Positions 18,501 through 25,684 of a stretch of DNA of 36,735 bases are shown piece after piece. Position 1 is the stretch's first letter, and each line of letters starts with the position of its first letter. The stretch comes from Prosthecobacter sp. (GTDB lineage Bacteria; Verrucomicrobiota; Verrucomicrobiia; Verrucomicrobiales; Verrucomicrobiaceae): assembly GCA_021733925.1 (NCBI GenBank), contig JAIPJY010000064.1, positions 1-36,735 of the forward strand. Direction: 5' to 3'. Under the pieces are notes generated by a model. It was given only the letters and a program-made list of their open reading frames with translations. It was not told where the DNA came from and searched no databases. Made by a program: the position numbers and the translations under genes.

Positions 18501-18815
18501 TGCGCTGGCGAGGTAGTCGTTTTCAAGAGATGGGAAATGCGGCTTCAGCTCGGTGAAATATTTCTCCACGGATTCCAGGCAGGCATCCACGGCAGCTTCA
18601 TCGGCGATGCGCAGGCTCACCCCGCCAAGAAAGGGCGGCGTGTGAAAGGCGCGGAACTGCGCCTGCCATTTCTGGGTGCGTTGAGTCAGCGCCTCCTCGG
18701 GCTCGTTTTGAAGCAGGGCTTCAATGCGGTTGATCTCGACCACCGCAGGTTGAAGCTTGCGCACAGTGCGCTGGTTCTTGGTGCCGATGATTTTTTTGAT
18801 GATCCAGTTGAACAT
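15594..18815 (-). CDS. secA: Preprotein translocase ATPase SecA (enlarged)
   Basis: Motor ATPase of Sec export. With the ATG at 18815 it has 1073 residues against about 900 in E. coli. Walker A is MATGEGKT (196-203), followed by HVITVNDYLARRD and DEVDSVLIDEARTPLI. NBD2 shows TNMAGRGTDIKLGEGV and QLRGRSARQGDPG. The C-terminus has a Pro-rich linker and the zinc/SecB-binding CPCGSGKKYKQCC. Walker A lies about 90 residues later than usual because of an insertion at about residues 55-140. A second insertion lies in the preprotein-binding domain around QVQMGQPKNRALTRCMEDPD. The longer frame upstream lacks homology. Confidence 0.96.
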   Translation of the reverse strand: MFNWIIKKIIGTKNQRTVRKLQPAVVEINRIEALLQNEPEEALTQRTQKWQAQFRAFHTPPFLGGVSLRIADEAAVDACLESVEKYFTELKPHFPSLENDYLASAAWNGAALDDKKARIDRAREAWNAIQPDFPEIESKMLNDILPEAYAVVKNAARRMCGREIIVCDQPLGWNMVHFDVQLVGGVALHRGMIAEMATGEGKTLVGTLPVYLNALTGRGVHVITVNDYLARRDSEWMGSLYKYLGLTVGCIQNDQPSHLRRDQYQADITYGTNSEFGFDYLRDNGMASSKEQQVQRGHYFAIVDEVDSVLIDEARTPLIISGPVMAAESNHQYERYKPLVDQLVRRQNTLCNRLITGAKEAAAAGELEQAGLKLFQVQMGQPKNRALTRCMEDPDLRRAMEKAELSLYADTQKVEFFRLKEELYYFIEEKSHDADLTEMGRNFLSPDEPDAFVLPDIATVYSEIDGDMTLSEDARTRKKTEMQDRLSHQGQRIHQISQLLRAFCLYEKDVEYVVEENKVIIVDAQTGRKMAGRRWSDGLHQAVEAKEGVQIDAETQTLATITIQNYFRLYQKLGGMTGTAETDAAEFHDIYSLDVLTIPTNRPVKRKDHNDSIYKTRREKFAAVIELIKELNAKGQPILVGTASVEASEMVSRMLKLQKITHNVLNAKYHRQEAEIVARAGHRAAVTISTNMAGRGTDIKLGEGVSELGGLFVLATERHESRRVDRQLRGRSARQGDPGESKFFLSFEDDLMRNFGAAERMTKMMERFGMKEGEELQHPWLNRSVETAQKRVEQRNYVWRKRVLEYDDVMNQQREVVYEWRNDVLNSNDTRILINDAVEKGITERLGAFVPKDVKGDDLADYEGLLAWVNTTFPIGLRTLDDEFKALDFEAKSAYLKNKILGAYEVKVGTANPTALQEIEKMILLNAIDRLWQEHLYALDALKEGVGLRTYGQKDPLIEFKQEAFTIFAELMNNINGEVLGNLFRSTQQLAAFEQFLAQMALQGGENDAPQRREEAEEKPEAPPNPGRDGPRLILPSSAAKPKPKAAAAAVGRNDPCPCGSGKKYKQCCGRLA

Positions 18816-18917
18816 GGGAAAAGAAGATACGCCGCCCGGCACACATTGGCCGGGTCGGTAGGGGGAGGCCGAATGTGGCGGAAGTCCGCCAACGCGCAAG
18901 GACTCAAACGCACCCTC

Positions 18918-19160
18918 TCACCGAAGCACCACATCCTTCACCCGGCGCGGAATCATGGCATTTCGCACCACTTCGGGCTGCACACTGCGCAGGAAATCGA
19001 GCAAAATCACCGGTGATTCGACGATCATTCGCTCGATCTGGTCACGCCGATGCGTCCATCGTGAGTTGCGGTGGAGGTAGTCGAGATCGGCGAGGATTTC
19101 ATCAACATCGCCCTCGCTGAAGCCGGCGAGCTGAAACGCATAGGGGTCGTAAAGTGGCAT
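18918..19160 (-). CDS. Small hypothetical protein
   Basis: An 80-residue, probably soluble helical protein, starting MPLYDPYAFQLAGFSEGDVD at the ATG at 19160. A longer version of 103 residues starts at 19229. It has no membrane helix or Cys motif and I do not recognise a family. It lies about 100 bases upstream of secA on the same strand. The divergent VWA gene starts 145 bases beyond it. Confidence 0.5.
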   Translation of the reverse strand: MPLYDPYAFQLAGFSEGDVDEILADLDYLHRNSRWTHRRDQIERMIVESPVILLDFLRSVQPEVVRNAMIPRRVKDVVLR

Positions 19161-19304
19161 GGCGGCGTGCGGTGAAGAAGTACTGATCAAATCGAGAATG
19201 TGTGATCCGACAAGCGCTTCCACATTCAATTTTCAGGCAACAAAAATAATTGCCAGCGGTTGAGATGTAGCTTTTCGCCGCACGCCACGTTTAACTCGCA
19301 CCTC

Positions 19305-21620
19305 ATGCCCCGCATCCTTTGGCAAAACACGGATATCACCTGGCTCGCTGCCCTGGTGGTTCTTCTTGTCATCGGCCTGCTCTGGCTGGGATATCGCCGC
19401 TCTCCACTGCGCGGCTGGCGTAAATTAGCAGCCATGTCCTGCAAGCTCGCCGCCCTCGCGCTGCTCGCACTCTGCCTGCTTGATCCCCTCTGGACCCAGC
19501 AGCAGCCCAAGAAGGGCGAGAACGAAGTCATCGTCCTCGTGGATACGAGCGCCTCGCTCGACACCGCAGAAAAACCGGGCGAACCCACCCGCGCCGCACA
19601 AGTCTCCGCCGCACTCAACTCCGGCGACACCGATGCAGAATGGATTAAAGCGCTGAGCGAGGACTTCCGCCTCCGCCTCATGACCGCAGGCGCACAAACA
19701 CAAAGCGTGCCGCACTTCCACACCTTGAAGTTTGACGGCTCCCGCTCCGATCTCTGCCGCACGCTCATGACCCTGCGCAGCGGCGGCACCAATCTCGCCG
19801 CTGTCGTGTTAATAAGCGATGGCAACGCCACCGATGCCTCGACGTGGAAGGCAGAGGACAAGGGCGCTCCCATTTTCACCGTCCTCGCCGGCAAGAACGC
19901 CCCCACTCCCGATCTGGCAATCCTAGATGCCACCGTGGCGACCAGTCCCTTTGAAGACGCGCCCATCACCATCACCTCGCGCGTGTCTGCCCAAGGCCTG
20001 AACGGCAAGCAGGCCACGCTTTCCGCACTTGATGAACAGGGTAAAGCCATCGTGACCGAGAAAATCACCTTCAATGGCAACTCACCGCAAACCGTGCGTC
20101 TGCGCATCCCCGTAGCCAAGCCCGGCGTGACCTTCCACAAGCTCGAACTCAAGGCCGAAGGAGTCAGCGAAGCCACCCTGGCCAACAACACACGCTTATT
20201 AGAGGCGGATCGCGGCTCAGGCCCCTACCGCGTCCTCTACATCGCTGGCCGACCCAATTGGGAATACAAATTCCTGCGCCGTGCCATTGCGAGCGATGAC
20301 GACATCCAGATGCCCAGCCTCGTCCGCATCGCCAAACGCGAGCCCAAGTTTGAATGGCGCGGGCATGCCGGTGAAAGCGCCAATCCCTTGTTTCGTGGCT
20401 TTGGCGCCAAGGAGGGCGAAGAAGCCCAGCGCTATGACCAGCCCGTGCTCATCCGCCTCGGCACCCGCGATGCCAAGGAACTCAGCGACGGCTTCCCCAA
20501 GTCCGCCGAAGATTTGTTCAGCGAGTATCGCGCCATCATCATTGACGACCTCGAAGCCGGCTTCTTCACCCAGGAGCAGATGCACCTCATTCAGCGCTTC
20601 GTCAGCGAACGCGGCGGCGCGCTCCTCATGCTCGGTGGGCAGGAGTGCTATCAGTCCGGCGGCTATGACCACACGCCCATCGGCAGCATGCTGCCCGTCT
20701 ACCTCGACCGCACGACGACCACCGGCCCGATGCTTGATGCACGCTTCAATCTCACCCGCGAAGGCTGGCTGGAGTCATGGATGCGGCTGCGCACAGACCG
20801 TGAGGAAGAGGAAAAGCGTCTCTCTGCGATGCCTTCCTTTTATTCCGTCAATCAAACCTTCGCCATCAAACCCGGCGCCAGCATCCTCGCCACGATTTCG
20901 GATGCCTCACAGACCACCCTGCCCGCCATCGTCTCGCAGCGTTTCGGCGAAGGCCGCGTGGGCAGCATTCTGGTCGCCGACTTGTGGCGCTGGGGCATGA
21001 ACGACGCGGATTCACGCAAGGACATGGAGCGTGCCTGGCGTCAGCTCATGCGCTGGCTCGTCGTCGATGTCGCCGACAGCATCACCTTCTCCGCCGAAAC
21101 CGATCCCGCCGACCGCGAGCGCGTGAAGCTCTCCGTGCGCGTGCGTGACCGCGCCTTCAAGCCCCATGGCGATGCGCTGGTGAAGATCGAAGTCACCCAG
21201 CCCGACGGCAAAAAGTCCCAGCTCTTCGCCGAGCCCAGCCTCAAGGAAGCCGGACTCTTCGAAACCGATTTCTTCTCCTCCAGCTCTGGCAACTACCGCG
21301 CCACCGCAAGCGTGGAGGACATGGAAAAACACACCCAGCTCGGCATCAAGACCGCAGGCTGGGCCTACGGACCGCAGGCCGAGGAATTCAGCCGCCTCGC
21401 CCCCGACCGCGCCTTTCTGCAACGCATCGCCACCGAGACCAGCGGCCAGATGCTCGCGCTCGATGAAATCGCCAAGCTGCCCGAGATGCTGAAGAACATC
21501 CGCGTGCCCATCGAGGTCACTCTCTCAACGCCTTTGTGGCATTCGCCCTGGATTTTCCTCGCCCTGCTCATCCTCATCGGCACCGAATGGTTTTTGCGCA
21601 GAAAAGGAGGCATGGCATGA
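19305..21620 (+). CDS. Membrane protein with VWA and glutamine-amidotransferase-like domains
   Basis: From the ATG at 19305 it has 771 residues. Two N-terminal helices (about 13-30 and 43-60) are followed by a VWA domain whose MIDAS metal site is intact: Asp80, Ser82 and Ser84 in VDTSASLD. Around residue 310 comes YIAGRPNWEYKFLRRA, then a class-I amidotransferase-like fold with GGALLMLGGQECYQSGGYD, an Ig-like segment, and a final helix with a basic end. This architecture is widespread in Planctomycetes and Verrucomicrobia, usually beside BatA-like genes, and its biochemical role is not known. The stop overlaps the next start (ATGA at 21617-21620), the first of three such overlaps. Confidence 0.75.
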   Translation: MPRILWQNTDITWLAALVVLLVIGLLWLGYRRSPLRGWRKLAAMSCKLAALALLALCLLDPLWTQQQPKKGENEVIVLVDTSASLDTAEKPGEPTRAAQVSAALNSGDTDAEWIKALSEDFRLRLMTAGAQTQSVPHFHTLKFDGSRSDLCRTLMTLRSGGTNLAAVVLISDGNATDASTWKAEDKGAPIFTVLAGKNAPTPDLAILDATVATSPFEDAPITITSRVSAQGLNGKQATLSALDEQGKAIVTEKITFNGNSPQTVRLRIPVAKPGVTFHKLELKAEGVSEATLANNTRLLEADRGSGPYRVLYIAGRPNWEYKFLRRAIASDDDIQMPSLVRIAKREPKFEWRGHAGESANPLFRGFGAKEGEEAQRYDQPVLIRLGTRDAKELSDGFPKSAEDLFSEYRAIIIDDLEAGFFTQEQMHLIQRFVSERGGALLMLGGQECYQSGGYDHTPIGSMLPVYLDRTTTTGPMLDARFNLTREGWLESWMRLRTDREEEEKRLSAMPSFYSVNQTFAIKPGASILATISDASQTTLPAIVSQRFGEGRVGSILVADLWRWGMNDADSRKDMERAWRQLMRWLVVDVADSITFSAETDPADRERVKLSVRVRDRAFKPHGDALVKIEVTQPDGKKSQLFAEPSLKEAGLFETDFFSSSSGNYRATASVEDMEKHTQLGIKTAGWAYGPQAEEFSRLAPDRAFLQRIATETSGQMLALDEIAKLPEMLKNIRVPIEVTLSTPLWHSPWIFLALLILIGTEWFLRRKGGMA

Positions 21621-22627
21621 AGAAGAAAGTACTCGTGAGCTTTAGCTCACTCCGGCGTGTTATGCCAAAAACCTCCCCCACCCGCCTGCCCCGCCCTTAC
21701 GAGCTAAAGCTCATAACTACTCTGGCCTTCGCCCTCCTCACCTCATTCCTCCACGCCGCCCCACGCTCACTCGATGTCCTCATCGTCCTCGGCGCTCCCG
21801 GCAACGAAGAGTACGGCAAGAAATTCAAAACCCAGGTGGAGGCCTGGACCAACGCCTGCACCAAGGCCGGCATCACCCCCGCAGTCCTTCGCGGCGAAAA
21901 AACCACCGAAGAACTCGAACGCCGCCTCACCGCCTCCGATCCCACCCACTCCCTGTGGCTCGTCCTCATCGGCCACGGCACCTTCGACGGTCGCGAAACC
22001 ATGTTCAGCGCCGAAGGCCCGGACTTCGATGCCAAACAGCTCGCAGGCTGGCTCAAGCCCCTCAAGCAGGAAGTCGCCGTGATTCACACCGCCTCGTCCA
22101 GCGGCGGCTTTTTGAAACCACTCTCCGGCAAGAACCGCGTCATCATCACCTCCACCAAAAGCCCGGACGAAGTCTTCTACGCACGCTTCGGCGAGTACTT
22201 CGCCGAAGCCATCGGCGGACTGCCCGAGGCCGACCTCGATCAGGACAAGCAGGTATCCCTATTGGAAGCCTTCCGCCACGCCAGCAAAGCCGCCGCCAAC
22301 TTCTATGACAATGACGAACGTCTCGCCACCGAACACGCCCTCATCGAAGACAACGGCGACGGCATCGGCACCCGCAGCGAAGTCTTCGGCTCCGACTCCC
22401 CCGCCCCAGCCGGCATGGCCATCGATGGCGAGCGCGCCGCGCAGATGGTCCTCGTCCTAAGCGAGGAAGAGCAGCAGCTCACCGACGCGCAGCGCAGCAC
22501 CCGCGACACCTTGGAACGCGAATTGAAAACCTTGAAGGAGCAGCGCCCCAAGCTCAAGGAAGACGACTACTACACCAAGCTCGAATCACTCCTGCGCAAG
22601 CTGGGCGAAGTTTACGAGAAGTCATGA
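21617..22627 (+). CDS. Caspase-fold (C13-like) protein lacking the catalytic Cys
   Basis: 336 residues from the ATG that overlaps the upstream stop. A signal peptide is likely within residues 30-48 (hydrophobic LITTLAFALLTSFLHA), but the first 35 residues are encoded by a palindromic repeat, and an internal ATG at 21662 would also give a good leader. The body resembles legumain/caspase-like domains: LWLVLIGHGTFDG gives the dyad His at 120, and AVIHTASSSGGFLKPL stands where the catalytic Cys would be, but has Ser160-162. VIITSTKSPDEVFYARFGEYF matches the following strand and helix. Residues 260-336 are a charged helical tail. It may be a non-proteolytic caspase-like protein or use Ser; assignment to the fold is by motif only. 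Confidence 0.6.
   Translation: MKKKVLVSFSSLRRVMPKTSPTRLPRPYELKLITTLAFALLTSFLHAAPRSLDVLIVLGAPGNEEYGKKFKTQVEAWTNACTKAGITPAVLRGEKTTEELERRLTASDPTHSLWLVLIGHGTFDGRETMFSAEGPDFDAKQLAGWLKPLKQEVAVIHTASSSGGFLKPLSGKNRVIITSTKSPDEVFYARFGEYFAEAIGGLPEADLDQDKQVSLLEAFRHASKAAANFYDNDERLATEHALIEDNGDGIGTRSEVFGSDSPAPAGMAIDGERAAQMVLVLSEEEQQLTDAQRSTRDTLERELKTLKEQRPKLKEDDYYTKLESLLRKLGEVYEKS
21628..21723. repeat. Palindromic repeat doublet inside the 5' end of a gene
   Basis: GTGAGCTTTAGCTCAC (21635-21650) is itself almost palindromic. ACGAGCTAAAGCTCAT (21699-21714) is an inverted second copy with two differences at the ends, and both are flanked by AGTACTC-like ends (21628-21634 and 21718-21722). The arrangement resembles a REP doublet. 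It is read through in frame and supplies the first residues of the caspase-fold protein. Confidence 0.6.
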
Positions 22628-23115
22628 CTGTCAAAGTTCACCTTTCCCCATCAAATCCAGAAGAACACGAACCAGGACACATGGCATTGTCGTGGCATGC
22701 CGACGACGATTCAACATTCCGAGGCTACGTTTTCAGAGTGGAAGATTTGCCGCCTGAGTTTCAGGACCAAGGCAAATGGAGAGACTATCTGTTTGAGCAC
22801 ACTGTGCCTGGTCATGTGATCGAAGACATCACCATGCGGGACAAAGCCGAGCGAAACACTGGTGAACTGATGGAACAAAGCTGGCCTGCTGATAACACGC
22901 AGTCACCGGTGCTCCAGCGCATCTGCCAAGAAGGCCCTCAAGGCATTTACAGTTTCAACCCGGACGACCATCCTGGAGCACACAATTGCGTGACCTGGGT
23001 GACAAGCAGAGCCAATGAAGCCTTGGGAGAGGTGTTGCCAAAAGTGCGACAAGGACGTATTAAGTTGATGGCGGAAGAGCTCCGCAGCCGTCAGAACCCG
23101 CGTATCACATCATGA
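22624..23115 (+). CDS. Small protein with GH and NC motifs, possibly permuted papain-like
   Basis: 163 residues, starting with a four-base ATGA overlap to the caspase-fold gene. There is no signal peptide or membrane helix. Two conserved-looking spots stand out: EPGHMALSW near residue 17 and GAHNCVTWVTSRANEAL near 118. His early and Cys late is the order found in circularly permuted papain-like hydrolases (LRAT/NlpC-P60 types), where motifs such as GH and NC are catalytic. I do not recognise the family and the hydrolase idea is an inference from these short motifs. Base composition is lower in GC than the two genes before it, hinting at a different origin. Confidence 0.5.
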   Translation: MTVKVHLSPSNPEEHEPGHMALSWHADDDSTFRGYVFRVEDLPPEFQDQGKWRDYLFEHTVPGHVIEDITMRDKAERNTGELMEQSWPADNTQSPVLQRICQEGPQGIYSFNPDDHPGAHNCVTWVTSRANEALGEVLPKVRQGRIKLMAEELRSRQNPRITS

Positions 23116-23540
23116 GCAAAACAATCCAGGGCTTTCGCGAGAAGGACTACGGCATGTTCATCGACCTGACGGATGCCATGAGCAGTGTGAGTGTTGACCG
23201 TAAAACTGGCAATCTGGTCTTGCAGGAAGGAGCAGGTCAGGACCGCTTCAACGGCGCTTTAATTACGCCTGATTTTTGTCATGGTTTCACGCTGAGCGCG
23301 ATCCCTGAAGGCATCTGGGTGGTTACCCTGAGATATGGTGACCATAAATCTCATGTGCTGGGCTCCACTGATGATGAGGCCGGAGCGTTGCAATGGCTGA
23401 AAAAAGCATGGGATGTGATCCGGTCGAAACAATCCACCGGACAATCCACCGAGATCATTTTCCATCATGCTAAAAGCTTGAGCAGCGCGGGCTTTCCCAC
23501 AGAAACGCCGCACGCAGGACTTCCTCTGGCTGCCCATTGA
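23112..23540 (+). CDS. Hypothetical protein ending in a histidine-phosphatase remnant
   Basis: 142 residues, overlapping the previous gene by ATGA. Residues 1-105 are of unknown type (beta-rich, ending in a helix). Residues 111-134, STEIIFHHAKSLSSAGFPTE plus TPHA, match the N-terminus of the histidine phosphatase at 30915 in 15 of 24 positions, and the 51 bases from the shared His codon match in 41. The catalytic Arg and Glu of RHAE are replaced, so this part is not an active site. An 11-base word ACAATCCACCG occurs twice (23429-23439, 23441-23451) exactly before the homologous part. The native C-terminus may have been replaced by recombination. Confidence 0.55.
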   Translation: MSKTIQGFREKDYGMFIDLTDAMSSVSVDRKTGNLVLQEGAGQDRFNGALITPDFCHGFTLSAIPEGIWVVTLRYGDHKSHVLGSTDDEAGALQWLKKAWDVIRSKQSTGQSTEIIFHHAKSLSSAGFPTETPHAGLPLAAH

Positions 23541-23565
23541 AAGACCTCGCCTTCCGGCAAGACGT

Positions 23566-24414
23566 TTACGGATCATCCCGCCCGGCCACGAAATCCTGAA
23601 ACGCCTGCGCCACGCGCATGGTAACAGCACCGGCCACTCCCGGCATGTCACGCTGATCAATGCGCGCCAGCGGATGCACATCCCGCGTGCTGGAAGTGAG
23701 GAACGCTTCATCACAACTTTGCAGCACCGCGATGGGCAGCGCGGTTTCCTCAACCGCGATCCCCGCAACCGCACAGGCCTCCAGCACCAGCGCCCGCGTC
23801 ACCCCCGCCAGACACCCTGAGCTCAGCGGCGGAGTCTTCACCACACCCGCAGTCACAATGAAGATGTTCGTCCCCGTGCCTTCACACAATTCATCACGCG
23901 TGTTGGCAAAGATCGCCTCCCCTGCCCCCTGCTCATGGGCCAGCGCAAGAGCGCGCACGTTATCTCCATACGATGTGGATTTGATGCCCGCCAGCGCGCT
24001 GCGCTCATTGCGAGTCCACGGCACCACCATCACCGTTTCGGTCGGAGGCCAGGGCTTGAGCGGTGTCACCGCCACAGTCATCGTAGCCGGTGCCTCGCCT
24101 CGGTCTGAACCCAGCGGCCCATCTCCACTCGTCAGCGTGACGCGGATCCGCGCATCCGCGAGACCATTCGCCTGCATCGTTTCCAGCATCGCCTGCAGAT
24201 ACACATCGTACTCCGGCGCTGTGATGTTCATGGCACTGCACGAAGCCACCAACCGCCGCCAATGCCGCGTCGGAGTGAAGGGCCTGCCATGACGAGCCAC
24301 CAATGTTTCGAACACACCATCACCTACCAGAAAGCCATGATCGAAAGGCGAGATGCGAGCCTCTGCGGTGCTGACGATGCGGCCATTGATCCAGGTATGG
24401 GAGGGAAGTTTCAC
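23566..24414 (-). CDS. Class IV aminotransferase, PabC/IlvE-like
   Basis: A 282-residue fold-type IV PLP enzyme. FDHGFLVGDGVFETL (24-38) is the family N-terminal motif, and the PLP Lys is at 145 in LAGIKSTSYGDNV. ANTRDELCEGTGTNIFIV (170-187) supplies the conserved Glu and phosphate-binding residues, and SSGCLAGVTRALVLE is the late signature. Members include 4-amino-4-deoxychorismate lyase, branched-chain and D-amino-acid aminotransferases. The sequence alone does not separate them; a dihydrofolate reductase gene 2.2 kb away makes the folate role attractive but not proven. The promoter region contains a divergent tRNA gene. Confidence 0.8.
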   Translation of the reverse strand: MKLPSHTWINGRIVSTAEARISPFDHGFLVGDGVFETLVARHGRPFTPTRHWRRLVASCSAMNITAPEYDVYLQAMLETMQANGLADARIRVTLTSGDGPLGSDRGEAPATMTVAVTPLKPWPPTETVMVVPWTRNERSALAGIKSTSYGDNVRALALAHEQGAGEAIFANTRDELCEGTGTNIFIVTAGVVKTPPLSSGCLAGVTRALVLEACAVAGIAVEETALPIAVLQSCDEAFLTSSTRDVHPLARIDQRDMPGVAGAVTMRVAQAFQDFVAGRDDP

Positions 24415-24529
24415 AAGATCAGCATGGCTTGAATAAAAACATTCTCAACCCATGCACTTTGCACTTGCAGGATCTTTTTCATGCGCCAGAATCTCGCCCT
24501 CAAACTTTCCGGGTCGAACCGAAAAATTT

Positions 24530-24604
24530 GCGGGTGTAGCTCAGTGGTAGAGCACTTCCTTGCCAAGGAAGATGTCGCGCGTTCGAATCGCGTCACCCGC
24601 TCCA
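24530..24604 (+). tRNA. tRNA-Gly (anticodon GCC)
   Basis: A complete cloverleaf: acceptor GCGGGTG pairs CACCCGC, the D arm follows TAGCTCAGTGGTAGAGC, the anticodon stem TTCCT/AGGAA encloses loop TTGCCAA region with anticodon GCC, and the T arm contains GTTCGAATC. CCA is encoded (24602-24604). It is the only tRNA in the window. Confidence 0.96.
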
Positions 24605-24626
24605 TCAATCTCCGAAAGATTGATGG
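24602..24626 (+). terminator. Hairpin immediately after the tRNA, possible terminator or processing site
   Basis: CCATCAATCT, five-base loop CCGAA, AGATTGATGG form a perfect ten-base-pair stem whose first three bases are the tRNA CCA end. There is no T-run after it, so it may mark the tRNA 3' processing boundary rather than a strong terminator. A second imperfect pairing (GCACCA/TGGTGC) surrounds 24628-24668. Confidence 0.45.
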
Positions 24627-24698
24627 CACCAGATAACCTTGGCCTTTTAAGGCTTCGATTGGTGCGCCAGCAGCTTCCCTCCTCACGATTGTACATTC

Positions 24699-25556
24699 AT
24701 GTTTGTCTGGTCCAAACTCACTGCTTCTCGTTCGGCTGATACCTGGGAGGAACGTTTCGCGCAGAGCACTGACGCCACTCTCGTCATCACCAGTTTTCCC
24801 GGTCGTAAAATGATCCGCCTGGAGGTCTATTGTGAAACTCAGCCTCGCGCCAAGGCCATCCAGAAGGAGTTCGGCGGCGAGGTCACCCGCTTGAAAACGC
24901 AGAACTGGGCCGCCCATTCCTCACAGACACCACCACCGGTGAAAGTCCGTGATAAATTCGTGATCTGCACCGCCAAGACGCAGGCTGATCTCAAACTCGC
25001 CCGCGCCAAATTTCCCAATCGCGAGATCATCGCCGTGCCGGCCGACATGGCCTTCGGCACCGGCCACCACGCCACCACCGCCACCGTCCTGCGTCTGCTC
25101 GTTGATGCCGCAGAAGCACGCCAGGCCACCGGCAAAAAGTGGAGCATGGCAGACCTCGGCTGCGGCAGCGGCATCCTCGCCATCGCCGCCGACAAACTCG
25201 GCGCCTCCCGCGTCTGGGGCTGCGACTACGATCCCGCCGCCGTGAAAATCTCGCAGGAAAATGCTGCGAGAAACGACACACCCAAGGTGCGTTTTGTCCG
25301 GGTCGATGTCCTCAAGTGGGAGCCCAAGCAGACCTGGGACATCGTCGCCGCCAACATCTTCTTCGACATCTTGGAGTCGGCTTTTCCACAGATGGTTCGC
25401 TCCGTCGCCCCCGGCGGCATCCTCATGCTTTCCGGCATCCTCAAGTCTCAGGCCAAGGCATGCCTCGCTGCGGGCAAGCGCGCAGGCTTTGTGGTCGAGA
25501 AAGTCGTCACCAAAGGCAAGTGGGTCACCGCCCTCGGCTCGGTCAAAATCCGCTGA
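24699..25556 (+). CDS. prmA: Ribosomal protein L11 methyltransferase
   Basis: SAM-dependent methyltransferase that trimethylates L11. Residues 1-100 are the substrate-recognition part. The catalytic domain shows DMAFGTGHHATT (116-127), a PrmA hallmark, the SAM loop DLGCGSGILAIAA (152-164), CDYDPAAVKISQENA, and VAANIFFDILE, which replaces the usual ANILAGPL segment. Its 285 residues fit the family. The N-terminal half is more divergent than the C-terminal half, so a related protein substrate cannot be ruled out. It stands alone after the tRNA and 128 bases before the next gene. Confidence 0.88.
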   Translation: MFVWSKLTASRSADTWEERFAQSTDATLVITSFPGRKMIRLEVYCETQPRAKAIQKEFGGEVTRLKTQNWAAHSSQTPPPVKVRDKFVICTAKTQADLKLARAKFPNREIIAVPADMAFGTGHHATTATVLRLLVDAAEARQATGKKWSMADLGCGSGILAIAADKLGASRVWGCDYDPAAVKISQENAARNDTPKVRFVRVDVLKWEPKQTWDIVAANIFFDILESAFPQMVRSVAPGGILMLSGILKSQAKACLAAGKRAGFVVEKVVTKGKWVTALGSVKIR

Positions 25557-25632
25557 TTTGGCGCAGGTCTTGCGTGCAGAAGTTGATACGGTGCTTGTCG
25601 TTCCTGCCGCCACAACATCCTGCACTTAATTC

Positions 25633-25662
25633 TTGTAATTGAGTGCCTGAGCTATTTATTAT
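25633..25662 (+). promoter_or_regulatory. Candidate promoter for the hydrolase-folA pair
   Basis: TTGTAA (25633-25638), an 18-base spacer, and TATTAT (25657-25662, five of six matches to TATAAT). A start near 25669 favours the ATG at 25685 over the in-frame GTG at 25643, which would lie within the promoter. Confidence 0.35.
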
Positions 25663-25684
25663 CAATAGATTCAAGCAGCCACTC

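Noticed and set aside
15807-19016. 1069-residue plus-strand frame opposite secA
   Set aside because: It is the antisense shadow of secA caused by high GC and codon bias; the minus-strand product is unmistakable SecA.
24411-24917. 168-residue minus-strand frame crossing the tRNA gene
   Set aside because: It reads through tRNA-Gly and the start of prmA, both well supported on the plus strand.
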